A DNA stretch of 32,255 nt from Pseudomonas sp. ACM7. GTDB lineage: Bacteria > Pseudomonadota > Gammaproteobacteria > Pseudomonadales > Pseudomonadaceae. This document shows, one piece after another, positions 1-7,073 of the stretch. The stretch covers positions 2,807,266 through 2,839,520 of the forward strand of contig NZ_CP024866.1 in the NCBI RefSeq assembly GCF_004136015.1, in the 5' to 3' direction. Both the position numbers and the translations under genes were made by a program. Position 1 is the stretch's first letter. The number at the start of each line of letters is the position of its first letter. Under the pieces are notes generated by a model. The model was given only the letters and a program-made list of their open reading frames with translations. It ran no database searches and was not told the DNA's origin.

Positions 1-2
1 TC

Positions 3-251
3 GACAACAACGCGGCGGAGCGCGCGATAAAGCCGTTTGTAATCGGGCGCAAGGCATGGCTGTTCAGCGACACGCCCAAGGGTGCCACCGCCAGTGCGCA
101 GATCTACAGTTTGGTCGAGACCGCCAAGGTCAACGGCCAGGAGCCTTATACGTGGCTGCGCCACGTACTGGAAAGACTACCGCAGGCACAATCGGTTGGG
201 GACTACGAAGCCTTGCTGCCATGGAACTGCTCGCCAGAGATGCCACGGTAA
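3..251 (+). CDS. IS66-family transposase, C-terminal part (5' truncated by window edge)
   Basis: The frame opens at the window edge with no start codon and runs 82 codons to a TAA. It begins [20 protein letters not shown], the signature of the last catalytic block of IS66 transposases, in which the glutamate of the DDE triad sits in the NNAAER segment. The following residues (about 27-50, with [20 protein letters not shown] near the middle) match the usual C-terminal tail of the family. The protein catalyses cut-and-paste movement of its insertion sequence. Because the rest lies outside the window I cannot say whether the element is complete or already decayed. No stop or frameshift is visible in this stretch. 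Family assignment is secure; activity is unknown. Confidence 0.9.
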   Translation, partial: DNNAAERAIKPFVIGRKAWLFSDTPKGATASAQIYSLVETAKVNGQEPYTWLRHVLERLPQAQSVGDYEALLPWNCSPEMPR

Positions 252-272
252 ACGACTGCCTCATCTTGAGGT

Positions 273-296
273 AGGTGTAGTTCGTGGATCGGTTAC
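273..296 (+). repeat. Possible right terminal end of the IS66-like element
   Basis: About 45 bases after the transposase stop the sequence reads ...GTTCGTGGATCGGTTAC. IS66 elements usually begin with GTAA and end with TTAC, and the TTAC here sits at the expected distance. Just beyond it an unrelated reading frame starts. The left end and the 8-base target duplication that would prove the boundary are outside the window, so this is an inference. Confidence 0.35.
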
Positions 297-413
297 GTTC
301 CGGAGGGCGCGGATGATTACGAAAAAAGTCGGAACAAGGGGTTGTTGCCGACCCTGCGTGATTGGAGTCCCGGCGAGACGTTGGTGCACCGGCTTTTGAA
401 GTTGGCGAATTAG
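297..413 (+). pseudogene. Orphan C-terminal coding remnant beside the insertion sequence
   Basis: From the proposed insertion-sequence end to a TAG at 411-413 one frame is open for 38 codons with no start. It reads VPEGADDYEKSRNKG, then LLPTLRDWSPGETLVHRLLK, and ends in LAN. The composition looks like real protein (WSPGETLVHRLLKL resembles an amphipathic helix) rather than shadow coding. I do not recognise the family. The simplest reading is the 3' tail of a gene cut by the IS66 element. It could also be chance open frame, since it is short. Confidence 0.3.
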
Positions 414-512
414 GACAAAAGGGGACGGGTTTATTTAATTGACTTCACCGTTTTGTGGGGCGTTCATCAGTAAACAAATGCGCCTCCTTTTTGCAATTAA
501 GAGGCAGAAACA

Positions 513-1019
513 GTGATTAAGGTCGCGGCTTTGTATTTGTTGCCCTCGTTTTTGCTGGCGTACGCTGGAGAGGATCTAATTGTTGAAAGCAATGGTTGTG
601 TGATGAAGGTAAAAGATTTCGCTGGTTTCTCATCTGGGAAAACTAGTGAAGGCGAGACCCTTGTTAAATACAAATATAAAGACGGTAGGGTGCGGGATAT
701 CAAGGTCGGCTGCGAAGATATGACTCTGGCGGATGCAATAGCTGGCGATTATGTGCAAGAGAAAGTTGGATTGAAAGTTGGAACTGGATCGCATCCGCTA
801 TCAAAAGCAAGACTGTACTCTGGTAGCAATTGGTCTGGAGTAGAGGGCGTATATTTTTTAGGTGCCGTCTGTTTTACCACATCATTTGAGGCGGGCAAGA
901 ATCATGTTTTTTTTATAGAGACATGTGGCGAGGAAAAGGACACGAATGAGGTGAGGAGAAGCTTTCTGTCGTTGCTTAAACACGCTGAGACTTATTACGT
1001 TGAACCTGGTAATAAATAA
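513..1019 (+). CDS. Hypothetical secreted protein, four cysteines
   Basis: I do not recognise this 168-residue protein. It starts with GTG, preceded at a good distance by AAGAGG (499-504). Residues 1-18 form a short basic-hydrophobic signal peptide ending LLAYA, with cleavage likely before GEDL, so export to the periplasm is expected. The mature part has four cysteines (in the NGC, VGC, AVC and ETC contexts), enough for two disulfide bonds, and alternating polar/hydrophobic stretches that suggest beta structure. The gene is clearly more AT-rich than the core genes to its right and lies directly after insertion-sequence debris, which points to acquired DNA. It is followed by two other signal-peptide proteins on the same strand. 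A role as a secreted inhibitor or immunity protein would fit but nothing in the sequence proves it. Confidence 0.7.
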   Translation: MIKVAALYLLPSFLLAYAGEDLIVESNGCVMKVKDFAGFSSGKTSEGETLVKYKYKDGRVRDIKVGCEDMTLADAIAGDYVQEKVGLKVGTGSHPLSKARLYSGSNWSGVEGVYFLGAVCFTTSFEAGKNHVFFIETCGEEKDTNEVRRSFLSLLKHAETYYVEPGNK

Positions 1020-1174
1020 CAGTTAGACAGAGGGGTAAATTTGTTTTTGTAGTTGGGGATAAAATAAGTCTGTGGCCTTTGTTTCTGGAAATGCGGCACA
1101 CCTGAATCAAACTGAAAAAATTGCAGGCGCAAGTCTTTTAAGAATGATCCGTTCGTGGATCAACAGGGAAGTAA

Positions 1175-2173
1175 ATGGAAGTGGCCAGATTTTTTAGTTG
1201 TGTGTGCGTAGTTGTATCAATCATCGGTTTTTCGTCACAACCAGCGTTAGCCAAAGACCTGCAAACCATCGAGCAGATGCACCCGCCGGTGGTGGCTTCA
1301 GTGGGTGAGCAGAAGATCACGGTATTGTTCTTGAAGAACACACTTAAAGGCCAGACGAAAGGCGCGTACGTGCCCGATGGTGAGGTTTTCTACGCGACGA
1401 TGAGTGCTACGAAGCCAAAACTCACTTATGTGGCGCCCGTCAATGGCGAACAGATAGCTTCGGTGTTCTTCTTCGAGCGAAAATTCCCTGAACGAGCGGG
1501 GAAGTCCTTGTATGTGCTGACGAAAAACAAAGAGTCGAACAGTGGCTTCGAAGGCTATTCCTATTCGACGCTTGAGTTGCCGCTCATCAAGGACGGCGAT
1601 CAGTTGTCTTTGGGGTTCTTTCGCGGTGACCTGCCAGATCCTGAGATGCAGAACTGCCGCGATGGGCGAAATCTGGAAGCGGGCGTAGATGTTGAATGTG
1701 CTTACAAGGATGCGGCGAGTATTAAAAAGCGTCTGGCAGACTTGGATGCAAAGATTATTGCGGATTCAAAACTGGAACATAGCATCAGCCAGGAGACGCG
1801 CAAAACCGGTGGTGACGCGGCCAATGTTGCTTGTCCCTCGAACGAGTTTTCAGCGTTCCTCGCAGCCTTTTCCGAGCGCGTAGACGTGCAAAAAACGTTC
1901 GTTCAACAGCCACTTCAATTAGTCACGACCGTGGCGGGAGATCCCGAGCCTGAGATGGAAAAGCGCAACGTCAGCGGCGATCAGATCAAGTTTCCAATCA
2001 TCCCGGATCGCGTGAAACGAGAGGCCGGCGGTCTTACGTTGACCGTCAAGGAAGAGCAGGGCAACAACGCCACGGCGATCTTGCAGAAGCCGGATACCGA
2101 TTATGTCTTCGAGTATCAGTTTGTTCGTGGGCAATGTTGGCGGCTTGCAGAGGTCTCGGATTTTTCACTTTAG
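1175..2173 (+). CDS. Hypothetical periplasmic protein with a DUF4348-like C-terminal part
   Basis: The protein has 332 residues and starts at an ATG preceded by GGGAAG. Residues 1-26 are a typical signal peptide ending QPALA before KDLQT. Residues ~30-190 are predicted mostly beta by pattern, with a C...C pair near residues 161 and 175. Residues ~215-332 look like a separate domain starting ACPSNEFSAFLAAFSERVDVQ and ending GQCWRLAEVSDFSL. The FL.AF....VQ...V..PL pattern followed by a terminal W-L-x-x-V/I strand is reminiscent of DUF4348, an NTF2-like fold; this is a weak resemblance by eye. The gene is monocistronic-looking (155 bases after the previous stop) but lies in line with the next signal-peptide gene 45 bases on. 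Function unknown. Confidence 0.75.
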   Translation: MEVARFFSCVCVVVSIIGFSSQPALAKDLQTIEQMHPPVVASVGEQKITVLFLKNTLKGQTKGAYVPDGEVFYATMSATKPKLTYVAPVNGEQIASVFFFERKFPERAGKSLYVLTKNKESNSGFEGYSYSTLELPLIKDGDQLSLGFFRGDLPDPEMQNCRDGRNLEAGVDVECAYKDAASIKKRLADLDAKIIADSKLEHSISQETRKTGGDAANVACPSNEFSAFLAAFSERVDVQKTFVQQPLQLVTTVAGDPEPEMEKRNVSGDQIKFPIIPDRVKREAGGLTLTVKEEQGNNATAILQKPDTDYVFEYQFVRGQCWRLAEVSDFSL

Positions 2174-2236
2174 ACATGCGGTAAGCGCTACTGAGAGCAC
2201 GTCAACGTTCTCAAAAAAATGAGATCAGAGGGATTT

Positions 2237-2656
2237 GTGAAGAGGTTATTTTTAATGCTGTTGTTGGTATTGCCGCTGACGGCCCGCAGTGAGATCACAA
2301 CACAGGTTTCTTGTTTCCGTTCGCTGGAAGGCAAAAACAATTTCGAATTCAGAACCTATTACGACTCGGCCACCAAATGGAGCGGCGCGGGGGTTAGGTA
2401 TAGCAAGTCGAAGAAGGCCATTCCTCTTGTCTATCGGAACACTGAGGAAGAGGTCATGACGGAGGGCGGGCCTTATCAGTTCACGACGACTTGGGTGGAG
2501 GTTTCTGACGGTGTGGTGACGGGGGATTATGAAAGGGCGACTCAGGGGGCTCGGGTAAACTCGATGTACTACTCGAATTACAAATCCGGTAAGAAGTATT
2601 CGTTCGATCAAGATATCAGCATGGAGGCGTCACCAGAGACAGGCTGTCAGTGGTGA
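2237..2656 (+). CDS. Hypothetical small secreted protein
   Basis: I do not recognise this protein of 139 residues. An in-frame ATG exists at 2219, but the GTG at 2237 is better: it is preceded by AGAGGGA and gives a clean signal peptide (basic KRL, then LFLMLLLVLPL, cleavage near TARS). The mature protein starts EITTQVSCF and ends ETGCQW, so a single disulfide linking the two ends is possible. It is rich in Tyr, Ser, Thr and charged residues in strand-like alternation. The gene follows the previous signal-peptide gene closely and is closed by a strong terminator, so the two may share a transcript. Function unknown. Confidence 0.65.
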   Translation: MKRLFLMLLLVLPLTARSEITTQVSCFRSLEGKNNFEFRTYYDSATKWSGAGVRYSKSKKAIPLVYRNTEEEVMTEGGPYQFTTTWVEVSDGVVTGDYERATQGARVNSMYYSNYKSGKKYSFDQDISMEASPETGCQW

Positions 2657-2670
2657 GTCGAGATCATCGA

Positions 2671-2701
2671 GAAAGGGGACTCAACGTCCCCTTTTTCTTT
2701 C
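2671..2701 (+). terminator. Intrinsic terminator after the secreted-protein cluster
   Basis: AAAGGGGAC and GTCCCCTTT form a 9-bp stem with a five-base loop, followed by TTCTTT. The stem starts 16 bases after the upstream stop. The A-rich 5' arm means it may also work for the convergent DUF6124 gene. Confidence 0.85.
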
Positions 2702-2711
2702 TGTGGTTCCT

Positions 2712-3095
2712 TTATGCCTTCGCCCGATGCTCCGCCGGATTCGGCGAATCAATGTGATCCAGCGCTCGTTCCACTAACAGATGTACACCGTCCGCCATCC
2801 TGCTGAGTGCTAGGGCGACTGATCGGCGTGAGCCTTCCACACCGTCGGCCAGGTCAGCGGCGATGGCGCTGATAGATAGCAGGTCTTCCGAGGCGTTGGC
2901 CAGGAGGGTTTCGGTGTGGAGGTCGGGAGCGACGATGAAGAGGTAGCCTTTGCGACGTTTTTGTTTTTCGTCGGGAGGTGGCGCGAAGTGATGGTCGAGG
3001 GCGCGTTCGGCGGCTTCGTGGAGCTTTTTGGAATCGAAGGATTCGTAGGGGGATGTGTCTTCGTGTTCTGGAGGATTGGGTGTTGGCTTGATCAT
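2712..3095 (-). CDS. DUF6124 family protein (formerly DUF3077)
   Basis: The 127-residue protein starts MIKPTPNPPE and continues TSPYESFDSKKLHEAAERAL, then DHHFAPPP. This is the pattern of the small DUF6124 proteins that Pseudomonas genomes carry in several copies. The C-terminal half (about residues 60-120) is helical, with repeated Asp/Leu/Val heptad-like spacing (NASEDLLSISAIAADLADG, then SRRSVALALSRMADGVHLLV). There is no signal peptide or membrane segment. The frame stays open far upstream (to 3260), but the ATG at 3095 fits the family start and has GGGA seven bases ahead. Function is not known for the family. The long structured leader (see 3096-3372) suggests post-transcriptional control. 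Confidence 0.8.
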   Translation of the reverse strand: MIKPTPNPPEHEDTSPYESFDSKKLHEAAERALDHHFAPPPDEKQKRRKGYLFIVAPDLHTETLLANASEDLLSISAIAADLADGVEGSRRSVALALSRMADGVHLLVERALDHIDSPNPAEHRAKA

Positions 3096-3372
3096 TGGTA
3101 TGTCCCGATATGTGTTTTGGATGTGGCTGTCTCCTCTTCGCTTGCATTCGAATAAGGGTGGCAGCCGTGCGCAGGTGTGCAAGACCGGGCATATCGGACC
3201 CCGGCAGACCCCAAAGGGACCTCCCACGCACAGCCGCCATAAAGCATTTACAGCGAGCATGAAAACGCTCGATGTTCGGTTTGGCGATTGTGCGGCGATA
3301 TGTACCGGACTTGCACGTCCGTGTCACCGTTTTTGCGGTAACGAACAAAGACTATCGGTGAAGCCTAAGGCT
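3096..3372 (-). promoter_or_regulatory. Structured leader of the DUF6124 gene, with a possible Shine-Dalgarno-masking pairing
   Basis: On the minus strand the ~280 bases before the start codon hold a row of hairpins: GGACGTGCAAGTCC (around 3306-3321), ACCGcaaaaaCGGT (3326-3339) and CGAGCgttttcatGCTCG (3254-3271), plus the palindrome AGCCTTAGGCT. The segment GTCCGATATG (3190-3199) is complementary, save one bulged base, to CATATCGGGAC (3102-3112). That second segment contains the GGGA Shine-Dalgarno. All of this is visible in the sequence; that it folds and regulates is inference. From memory, very similar leader sequence precedes other DUF6124 genes in Pseudomonas and is sometimes mis-called as protein; I could not check this. 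Confidence 0.5.
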
Positions 3373-3472
3373 GCCTAGTTCACGAACAGCACCACGGGTT
3401 GAAGGAAATATCCGATGGATTCGAGCGTAGAAAGATCAAAATATCTTCGCTTTTAAACAGCTGGTTTCGTCA

Positions 3473-3488
3473 ATGACTTGGTAGTCAT
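3473..3488. repeat. Short perfect inverted repeat, possible operator
   Basis: ATGACT-TGGT-AGTCAT lies in the otherwise featureless 220-base gap between the DUF6124 leader and the next gene. It may be a binding site for a dimeric regulator of either divergent gene, but a 6-bp arm can arise by chance. Confidence 0.25.
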
Positions 3489-3596
3489 CAGCGTCAAAAA
3501 GATCTGTATCTTCTTCTAACGCAACCAGATAGTGGCGTTCTTGCTTGAAGCCGCTACACTGCGCCGGCCGTTCATTTTCCTTTTGAGGCTGTGCGC

Positions 3597-3983
3597 ATGA
3601 AATTTCGTTTTCTTCTGTGGATGCTGGGTTTGTTGATGGGTAAGGCCAGTCGGACTAATCCTGCATTTCAGCAGCAATTGAGTGACAAGGAATTGGTGTT
3701 TCAGCTACAGACCCTGGACGGGAAAGTGGCGCGGCATTTCTTTGTGAAGGATCAGCGCATCACCAGCAAGTCCGGCGTGTATGCCGAGCCGGCGTTTGCG
3801 ATTGCCTTTAAAGATGCGGCGTATGGCTTTGCCACGATGCAGGCGAAGAACAAGCAGTTGGCGTTTATGACGGGGATTCAGGACAAGTCGATTCAGATCA
3901 AGGGCAACCCGGCGCTGGTGATGTGGTTCCAGGGGTTGACCAAGTATTTGAAGCCACGGAAGAAGCCTGCGACCGCTCGTTGA
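3597..3983 (+). CDS. SCP2-like (sterol-carrier-type) small protein
   Basis: The protein has 128 residues from the ATG at 3597, which has GAGG eight bases ahead. A GTG two codons earlier is too close to that ribosome site. After a hydrophobic stretch (residues 4-15, LLWMLGLLMG) the sequence reads LSDKELVFQLQTLDGKVARH, then FFVKDQRI, and later PAFAIAFKDAAYGFATMQAK and IQIKGNPALVMWFQGLTKYL. This layout (a lipid-binding beta sheet followed by a G-x-x-x-x-x-x-W/F-x-x-L helix) fits the SCP2 sterol-binding fold. Close relatives in Pseudomonas are, from memory, often labelled 'helicase', which nothing in the sequence supports: there is no P-loop. Probable role is binding a hydrophobic ligand at or near the membrane; substrate unknown. 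Confidence 0.6.
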   Translation: MKFRFLLWMLGLLMGKASRTNPAFQQQLSDKELVFQLQTLDGKVARHFFVKDQRITSKSGVYAEPAFAIAFKDAAYGFATMQAKNKQLAFMTGIQDKSIQIKGNPALVMWFQGLTKYLKPRKKPATAR

Positions 3984-4142
3984 TCAAATTGATGTCCGCT
4001 GACGTTAAGGCTTAAAGGGTCAGCGCTTTGGCCTGAAAAGACAATAGAACTGTCATTTCTTACAGGTGCTGAGCGTTGGGGTTAACTGCTCCAATGAAGT
4101 TCGAATCCGAAACGAATTCATCACTATCGACGGAGCAAGGCC

Positions 4143-5498
4143 ATGACTCAGATTCAATCAGCGGCGCGACCAGGCACTCTTGACCCAAGCTTTGGCGAGA
4201 AGGGAGTGCTCAAGCTGTCAATCCCCGGTGCTTCCGGAAAACTTCCAAGTGCTGTCCTGGCGTTACCCGACAATAAGTTACTTGTGGTCATTCAGTCCCA
4301 GACGCCCAAGATTTTTGTCTCGGTGGCAAAGCTGAATGCAGATGGGACCCCTGATGATCAGTTTGGCGTTGGAGGGGTTGTTAACGTGATTTTGCCCGAT
4401 CACGAAATGGAGATCCTGCGTGGCTTCACTCCATTGGCCGACGGCGGATGGCTGATCAGCGGTCAGTATCGGCAAGGCATGGTGGTCTTGCGTCAACGCA
4501 AAGATGGCAAACTGGCAGATAACTTCGGTGAGGGCGGCGTACTGCTTTTACCCAACAGACCTGGGAGCGATTCCGAGTGGTCGGATACCAAGGGTATTGA
4601 AGCTCATCGGCATGGCGAAAATAGCGCTGAGCAAGCCCCCAAGGCCATGATGAGTGGCGCAGTTGCTTCTTTGGCTGAGGATCCGGATGGAAAAATCATT
4701 CTGGCCAAATACCACTGGGATGCTTCGGGTAATTCTGGACAGGCTGTGCTTCGACTAAATGCCGATGGTTCTCCCGACAAGAGTTTTAATGGGACAGGCT
4801 TTGCGTACATCGATCTGGGAGGTATCACAACTAACTACATTACCATCGTTGCTGTCGCAGTTCAGGCGAACGGCCGAGTATTGGTGTGCGGCAATTTCCA
4901 AAGCGAAACCGATCCGCTGGTTGCCTTTGTGACGCGTTTTGACGCGCAGGGACGAGTCGATCCTGAGTTTAATCGCGGCCGGCCCTTGATTTTGTCTCCT
5001 GCCAATATGCTCTGGACTGAGCTTCGTGCAATTAAGGTCAATGAGAGCGATGGCAGAATTGTCGCAGTGGGCCGAGCAATCCGGGAGGATATGCAAAACA
5101 CAGGACTGATTGTTGTTCTAAACGCTAGCGGCTCTTTCAACCGTGTCTTCAATGAAGGGCAGCCATTGTTCTCCAATATGTTGCCTCAGGGACTCAGTTG
5201 GGACAAATGCGCCTTGCAGGCGAATGGAGCATTCATCGTCAGCGGGAGTGGTGGTGACGGCCATGTGAGTAAAGATCTCTGTGCCGTGACTGCGCGATAT
5301 CTTCCTGATGGTTCGCTGGATGCGGATTTTAACGACGGTGATGGCTATAGCGTTTTCCTGGAAGAGGGCTTGTTTACGGCGACTCAGGACATGACGGTCA
5401 TGGGCGATGGTCGGATCGTATTGTGTGGCAACTACTGGGTGGATGCTGAACCTTGGCCCGACGTGATTGGCGGTTGGGTTTTGCGCTATCTTGCGTGA
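4143..5498 (+). CDS. Delta-60 repeat (DUF5122) beta-propeller-like protein
   Basis: The 451-residue protein starts after GGAGCAAGG. It contains about seven copies of a ~60-residue repeat whose core reads L-x-x-D-G-x-x-D-x-x-F-x-x-x-G. Examples are GTLDPSFGEKGVLKL (near residue 11), NADGTPDDQFGVGGVV (~66), KDGKLADNFGEGGVLLL (~120), NADGSPDKSFNGTGFAYI (~205), DAQGRVDPEFNRGRPLIL (~263) and LPDGSLDADFNDGDGYSV (~385). This is the delta-60 repeat (TIGR02608, DUF5122). Between cores lie strand pairs such as G-K-I-I-L-A and G-R-V-L-V-C-G. Such proteins are expected to form a propeller. No signal peptide or membrane segment is seen, so it is either cytoplasmic or exported by a route not read from the N-terminus. 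Function unknown. It stands alone between a long gap and a REPIN. Confidence 0.85.
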   Translation: MTQIQSAARPGTLDPSFGEKGVLKLSIPGASGKLPSAVLALPDNKLLVVIQSQTPKIFVSVAKLNADGTPDDQFGVGGVVNVILPDHEMEILRGFTPLADGGWLISGQYRQGMVVLRQRKDGKLADNFGEGGVLLLPNRPGSDSEWSDTKGIEAHRHGENSAEQAPKAMMSGAVASLAEDPDGKIILAKYHWDASGNSGQAVLRLNADGSPDKSFNGTGFAYIDLGGITTNYITIVAVAVQANGRVLVCGNFQSETDPLVAFVTRFDAQGRVDPEFNRGRPLILSPANMLWTELRAIKVNESDGRIVAVGRAIREDMQNTGLIVVLNASGSFNRVFNEGQPLFSNMLPQGLSWDKCALQANGAFIVSGSGGDGHVSKDLCAVTARYLPDGSLDADFNDGDGYSVFLEEGLFTATQDMTVMGDGRIVLCGNYWVDAEPWPDVIGGWVLRYLA

Positions 5499-5530
5499 GT
5501 TATTCAGTTAGACCGAGCTGGATTCATCGC

Positions 5531-5584
5531 GAGCAGGCTCGCTCCCACAGGGATCACCTAAATCCTGTGGGAGCGAGCCTGCTC
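5531..5584. repeat. REPIN (short-spacer inverted REP pair)
   Basis: GAGCAGGCTCGCTCCCACAGG and its exact inverse complement flank a 12-base spacer. It sits between the convergent delta-60-repeat and HDOD genes and may act as a terminator or simply be a mobile intergenic repeat. The arm differs from the other REPINs of this window. Confidence 0.9.
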
Positions 5585-5594
5585 CCGAATGCTT

Positions 5595-6995
5595 TTACGC
5601 CTGGGTGAATTGCGAAGCCAGTTCGCGCAGCAGCACTTCAGCCTCAAGCACTTTGCTGACGACGTCGTTGGCTTTGTCGCGAGTCAGGCCAACACGCTCC
5701 AACAACGCATCCGGAATGTCTTCATCCGGACCAGAGCCAATCCCGCGACTACGCAGCAATCGCACAGCCAGGCACACGAGGTTTGGGTACTCGGCGTAAT
5801 CGCCGTCGTAGCCCGGGTCGTGCTGGAAGCGCAGCGCGGTGGCCAGCTCTTCGGGCATGTCCCAGTAGCGCATCAGCCACGAGCCGATCTGTTCACGGCT
5901 GATGCCCAGCAAGTGTTGCTCGACGTAGCTGTGGCACAGGTGCGGGTTGACCTCCAGGTGGCGGCAGATCAGCGAGAAGTGCGGCGGGAACACATGGGCC
6001 AGCAGTAAGTAACCGAAGTTGTGCAGCAGGCCGGCGAGGTAGGTCAGGCCGGCTTCCGGGCGCTGGGCGCGCGGCATGGCGCGGGTCAGGCCTTCGATGA
6101 CGGCGGCGGTGTAGATCGATTGCTGCCAGTACGGCGTGGTGTGTTGTGGGTGGTCTTTGGGCAGGCTCAGGGTTTTGCCCAGGGCCAGGCCCAGCGCCAG
6201 GTTGATCACCAGGTCGAAACCCAGGACCCGCACGATCGCGTCTTCTACTGAACGAATCTTGCCCGGCGAGGCGTAGTACGGCGACGCCGCCCAGCTCACG
6301 ACTTGTGCGGCCAGGGCCGGGTCGGTTTCGACGACGCCGGTGATGTCGTCGATGGTGGCGTTGGGGTCGACGCGCAGTTTGATGATTTTCTGCGCGGTCT
6401 CGGCCAGCGGCGGAATTTCGATGGTCTCTTCCAGACGCTGCTGGATGCGCCGCGCGGTGAACGCTTGAACGGCCTGGGTGATTTCCTCGCGGTCATCGTG
6501 AGGGCGGTCGAGGTTTGGGCGAATGCTGGTCAGCGCTTCGCCGAAGTTGGCGGCGCTGGCCTTGGTCAGCATGGTCTTGAAGTCTTCACTGGTGACTTCC
6601 AGCAGCACGCCGGGCTCGCCCGAGTTGATCAGCAACTTCGGCTCGCGCAGCAGGCTCTCTTCATACAGGCACGGTGAACTGGTGAGCGCCGGCATACCGG
6701 GCAGCAGGCTCAGGTTGTGTTTACCGAGCATTTTTACCAGCCGTTCAGTCGACACGGCGGTGAGGCGGCGGCCCGTCAATTCGGCGAGGCTATTGAGGTC
6801 CAGCAATTGGCTCTGCGGGAACAGCACCATGAGCGTGCCCACGGCGTCATCGAGCAGAACAGCCTGCACTTTGCGTGCGGCGTTCAGGCCGTGATGGTCG
6901 AGGACTTCTTCGTACGCAATACCCAGTTTGCCCAGCATCAGCCGAATAACCGACGGAGCGTGCGGGGTGGCAGGTGCGAGGGCAACTTCGGTCAT
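5595..6995 (-). CDS. HDOD domain protein with an N-terminal YbaK-like domain
   Basis: The 466-residue protein has two parts. Residues ~15-150 resemble the YbaK/aminoacyl-tRNA deacylase fold: SVIRLMLGKLGIAYEEVLDH, a QAVLLDD segment, LNSLAELTGRRLTAVSTERL and PGMPALTSSPCL. Residues ~195-400 form an HDOD domain: IPPLAETAQKIIKLRVDPNA, DPALAAQVVSWAASPYY, SVEDAIVRVLGFDLVINLAL and GLLHNFGYLLLAHVFP. HDOD is an HD-hydrolase relative that has lost the full metal site; here HN replaces HD. HDOD proteins usually act as signalling adaptors in motility, biofilm or stress control. The gene is 78 bases downstream of recG on the same strand and may be read from the same transcript. It ends next to a REPIN. Confidence 0.85.
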   Translation of the reverse strand: MTEVALAPATPHAPSVIRLMLGKLGIAYEEVLDHHGLNAARKVQAVLLDDAVGTLMVLFPQSQLLDLNSLAELTGRRLTAVSTERLVKMLGKHNLSLLPGMPALTSSPCLYEESLLREPKLLINSGEPGVLLEVTSEDFKTMLTKASAANFGEALTSIRPNLDRPHDDREEITQAVQAFTARRIQQRLEETIEIPPLAETAQKIIKLRVDPNATIDDITGVVETDPALAAQVVSWAASPYYASPGKIRSVEDAIVRVLGFDLVINLALGLALGKTLSLPKDHPQHTTPYWQQSIYTAAVIEGLTRAMPRAQRPEAGLTYLAGLLHNFGYLLLAHVFPPHFSLICRHLEVNPHLCHSYVEQHLLGISREQIGSWLMRYWDMPEELATALRFQHDPGYDGDYAEYPNLVCLAVRLLRSRGIGSGPDEDIPDALLERVGLTRDKANDVVSKVLEAEVLLRELASQFTQA

Positions 6996-7073
6996 GGTCT
7001 GTATCCGTTTTAAAACAATGGCAGGAGTATAACCAGCTTGCTCAGAACGGTGGTTCAGAAACTGCGACGGTGC

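Noticed and set aside
3096..3260. N-terminal extension of the DUF6124 protein into the leader
   Set aside because: The frame is open, but the family start is MIKPTP, with a ribosome site at 3103-3106, and the extension (Cys/Arg/Pro-rich) does not look like protein. The nucleotide pairing explains the sequence better.
3597..3983. Helicase label for the small SCP2-like protein
   Set aside because: No P-loop, no DEAD motif, and only 128 residues.
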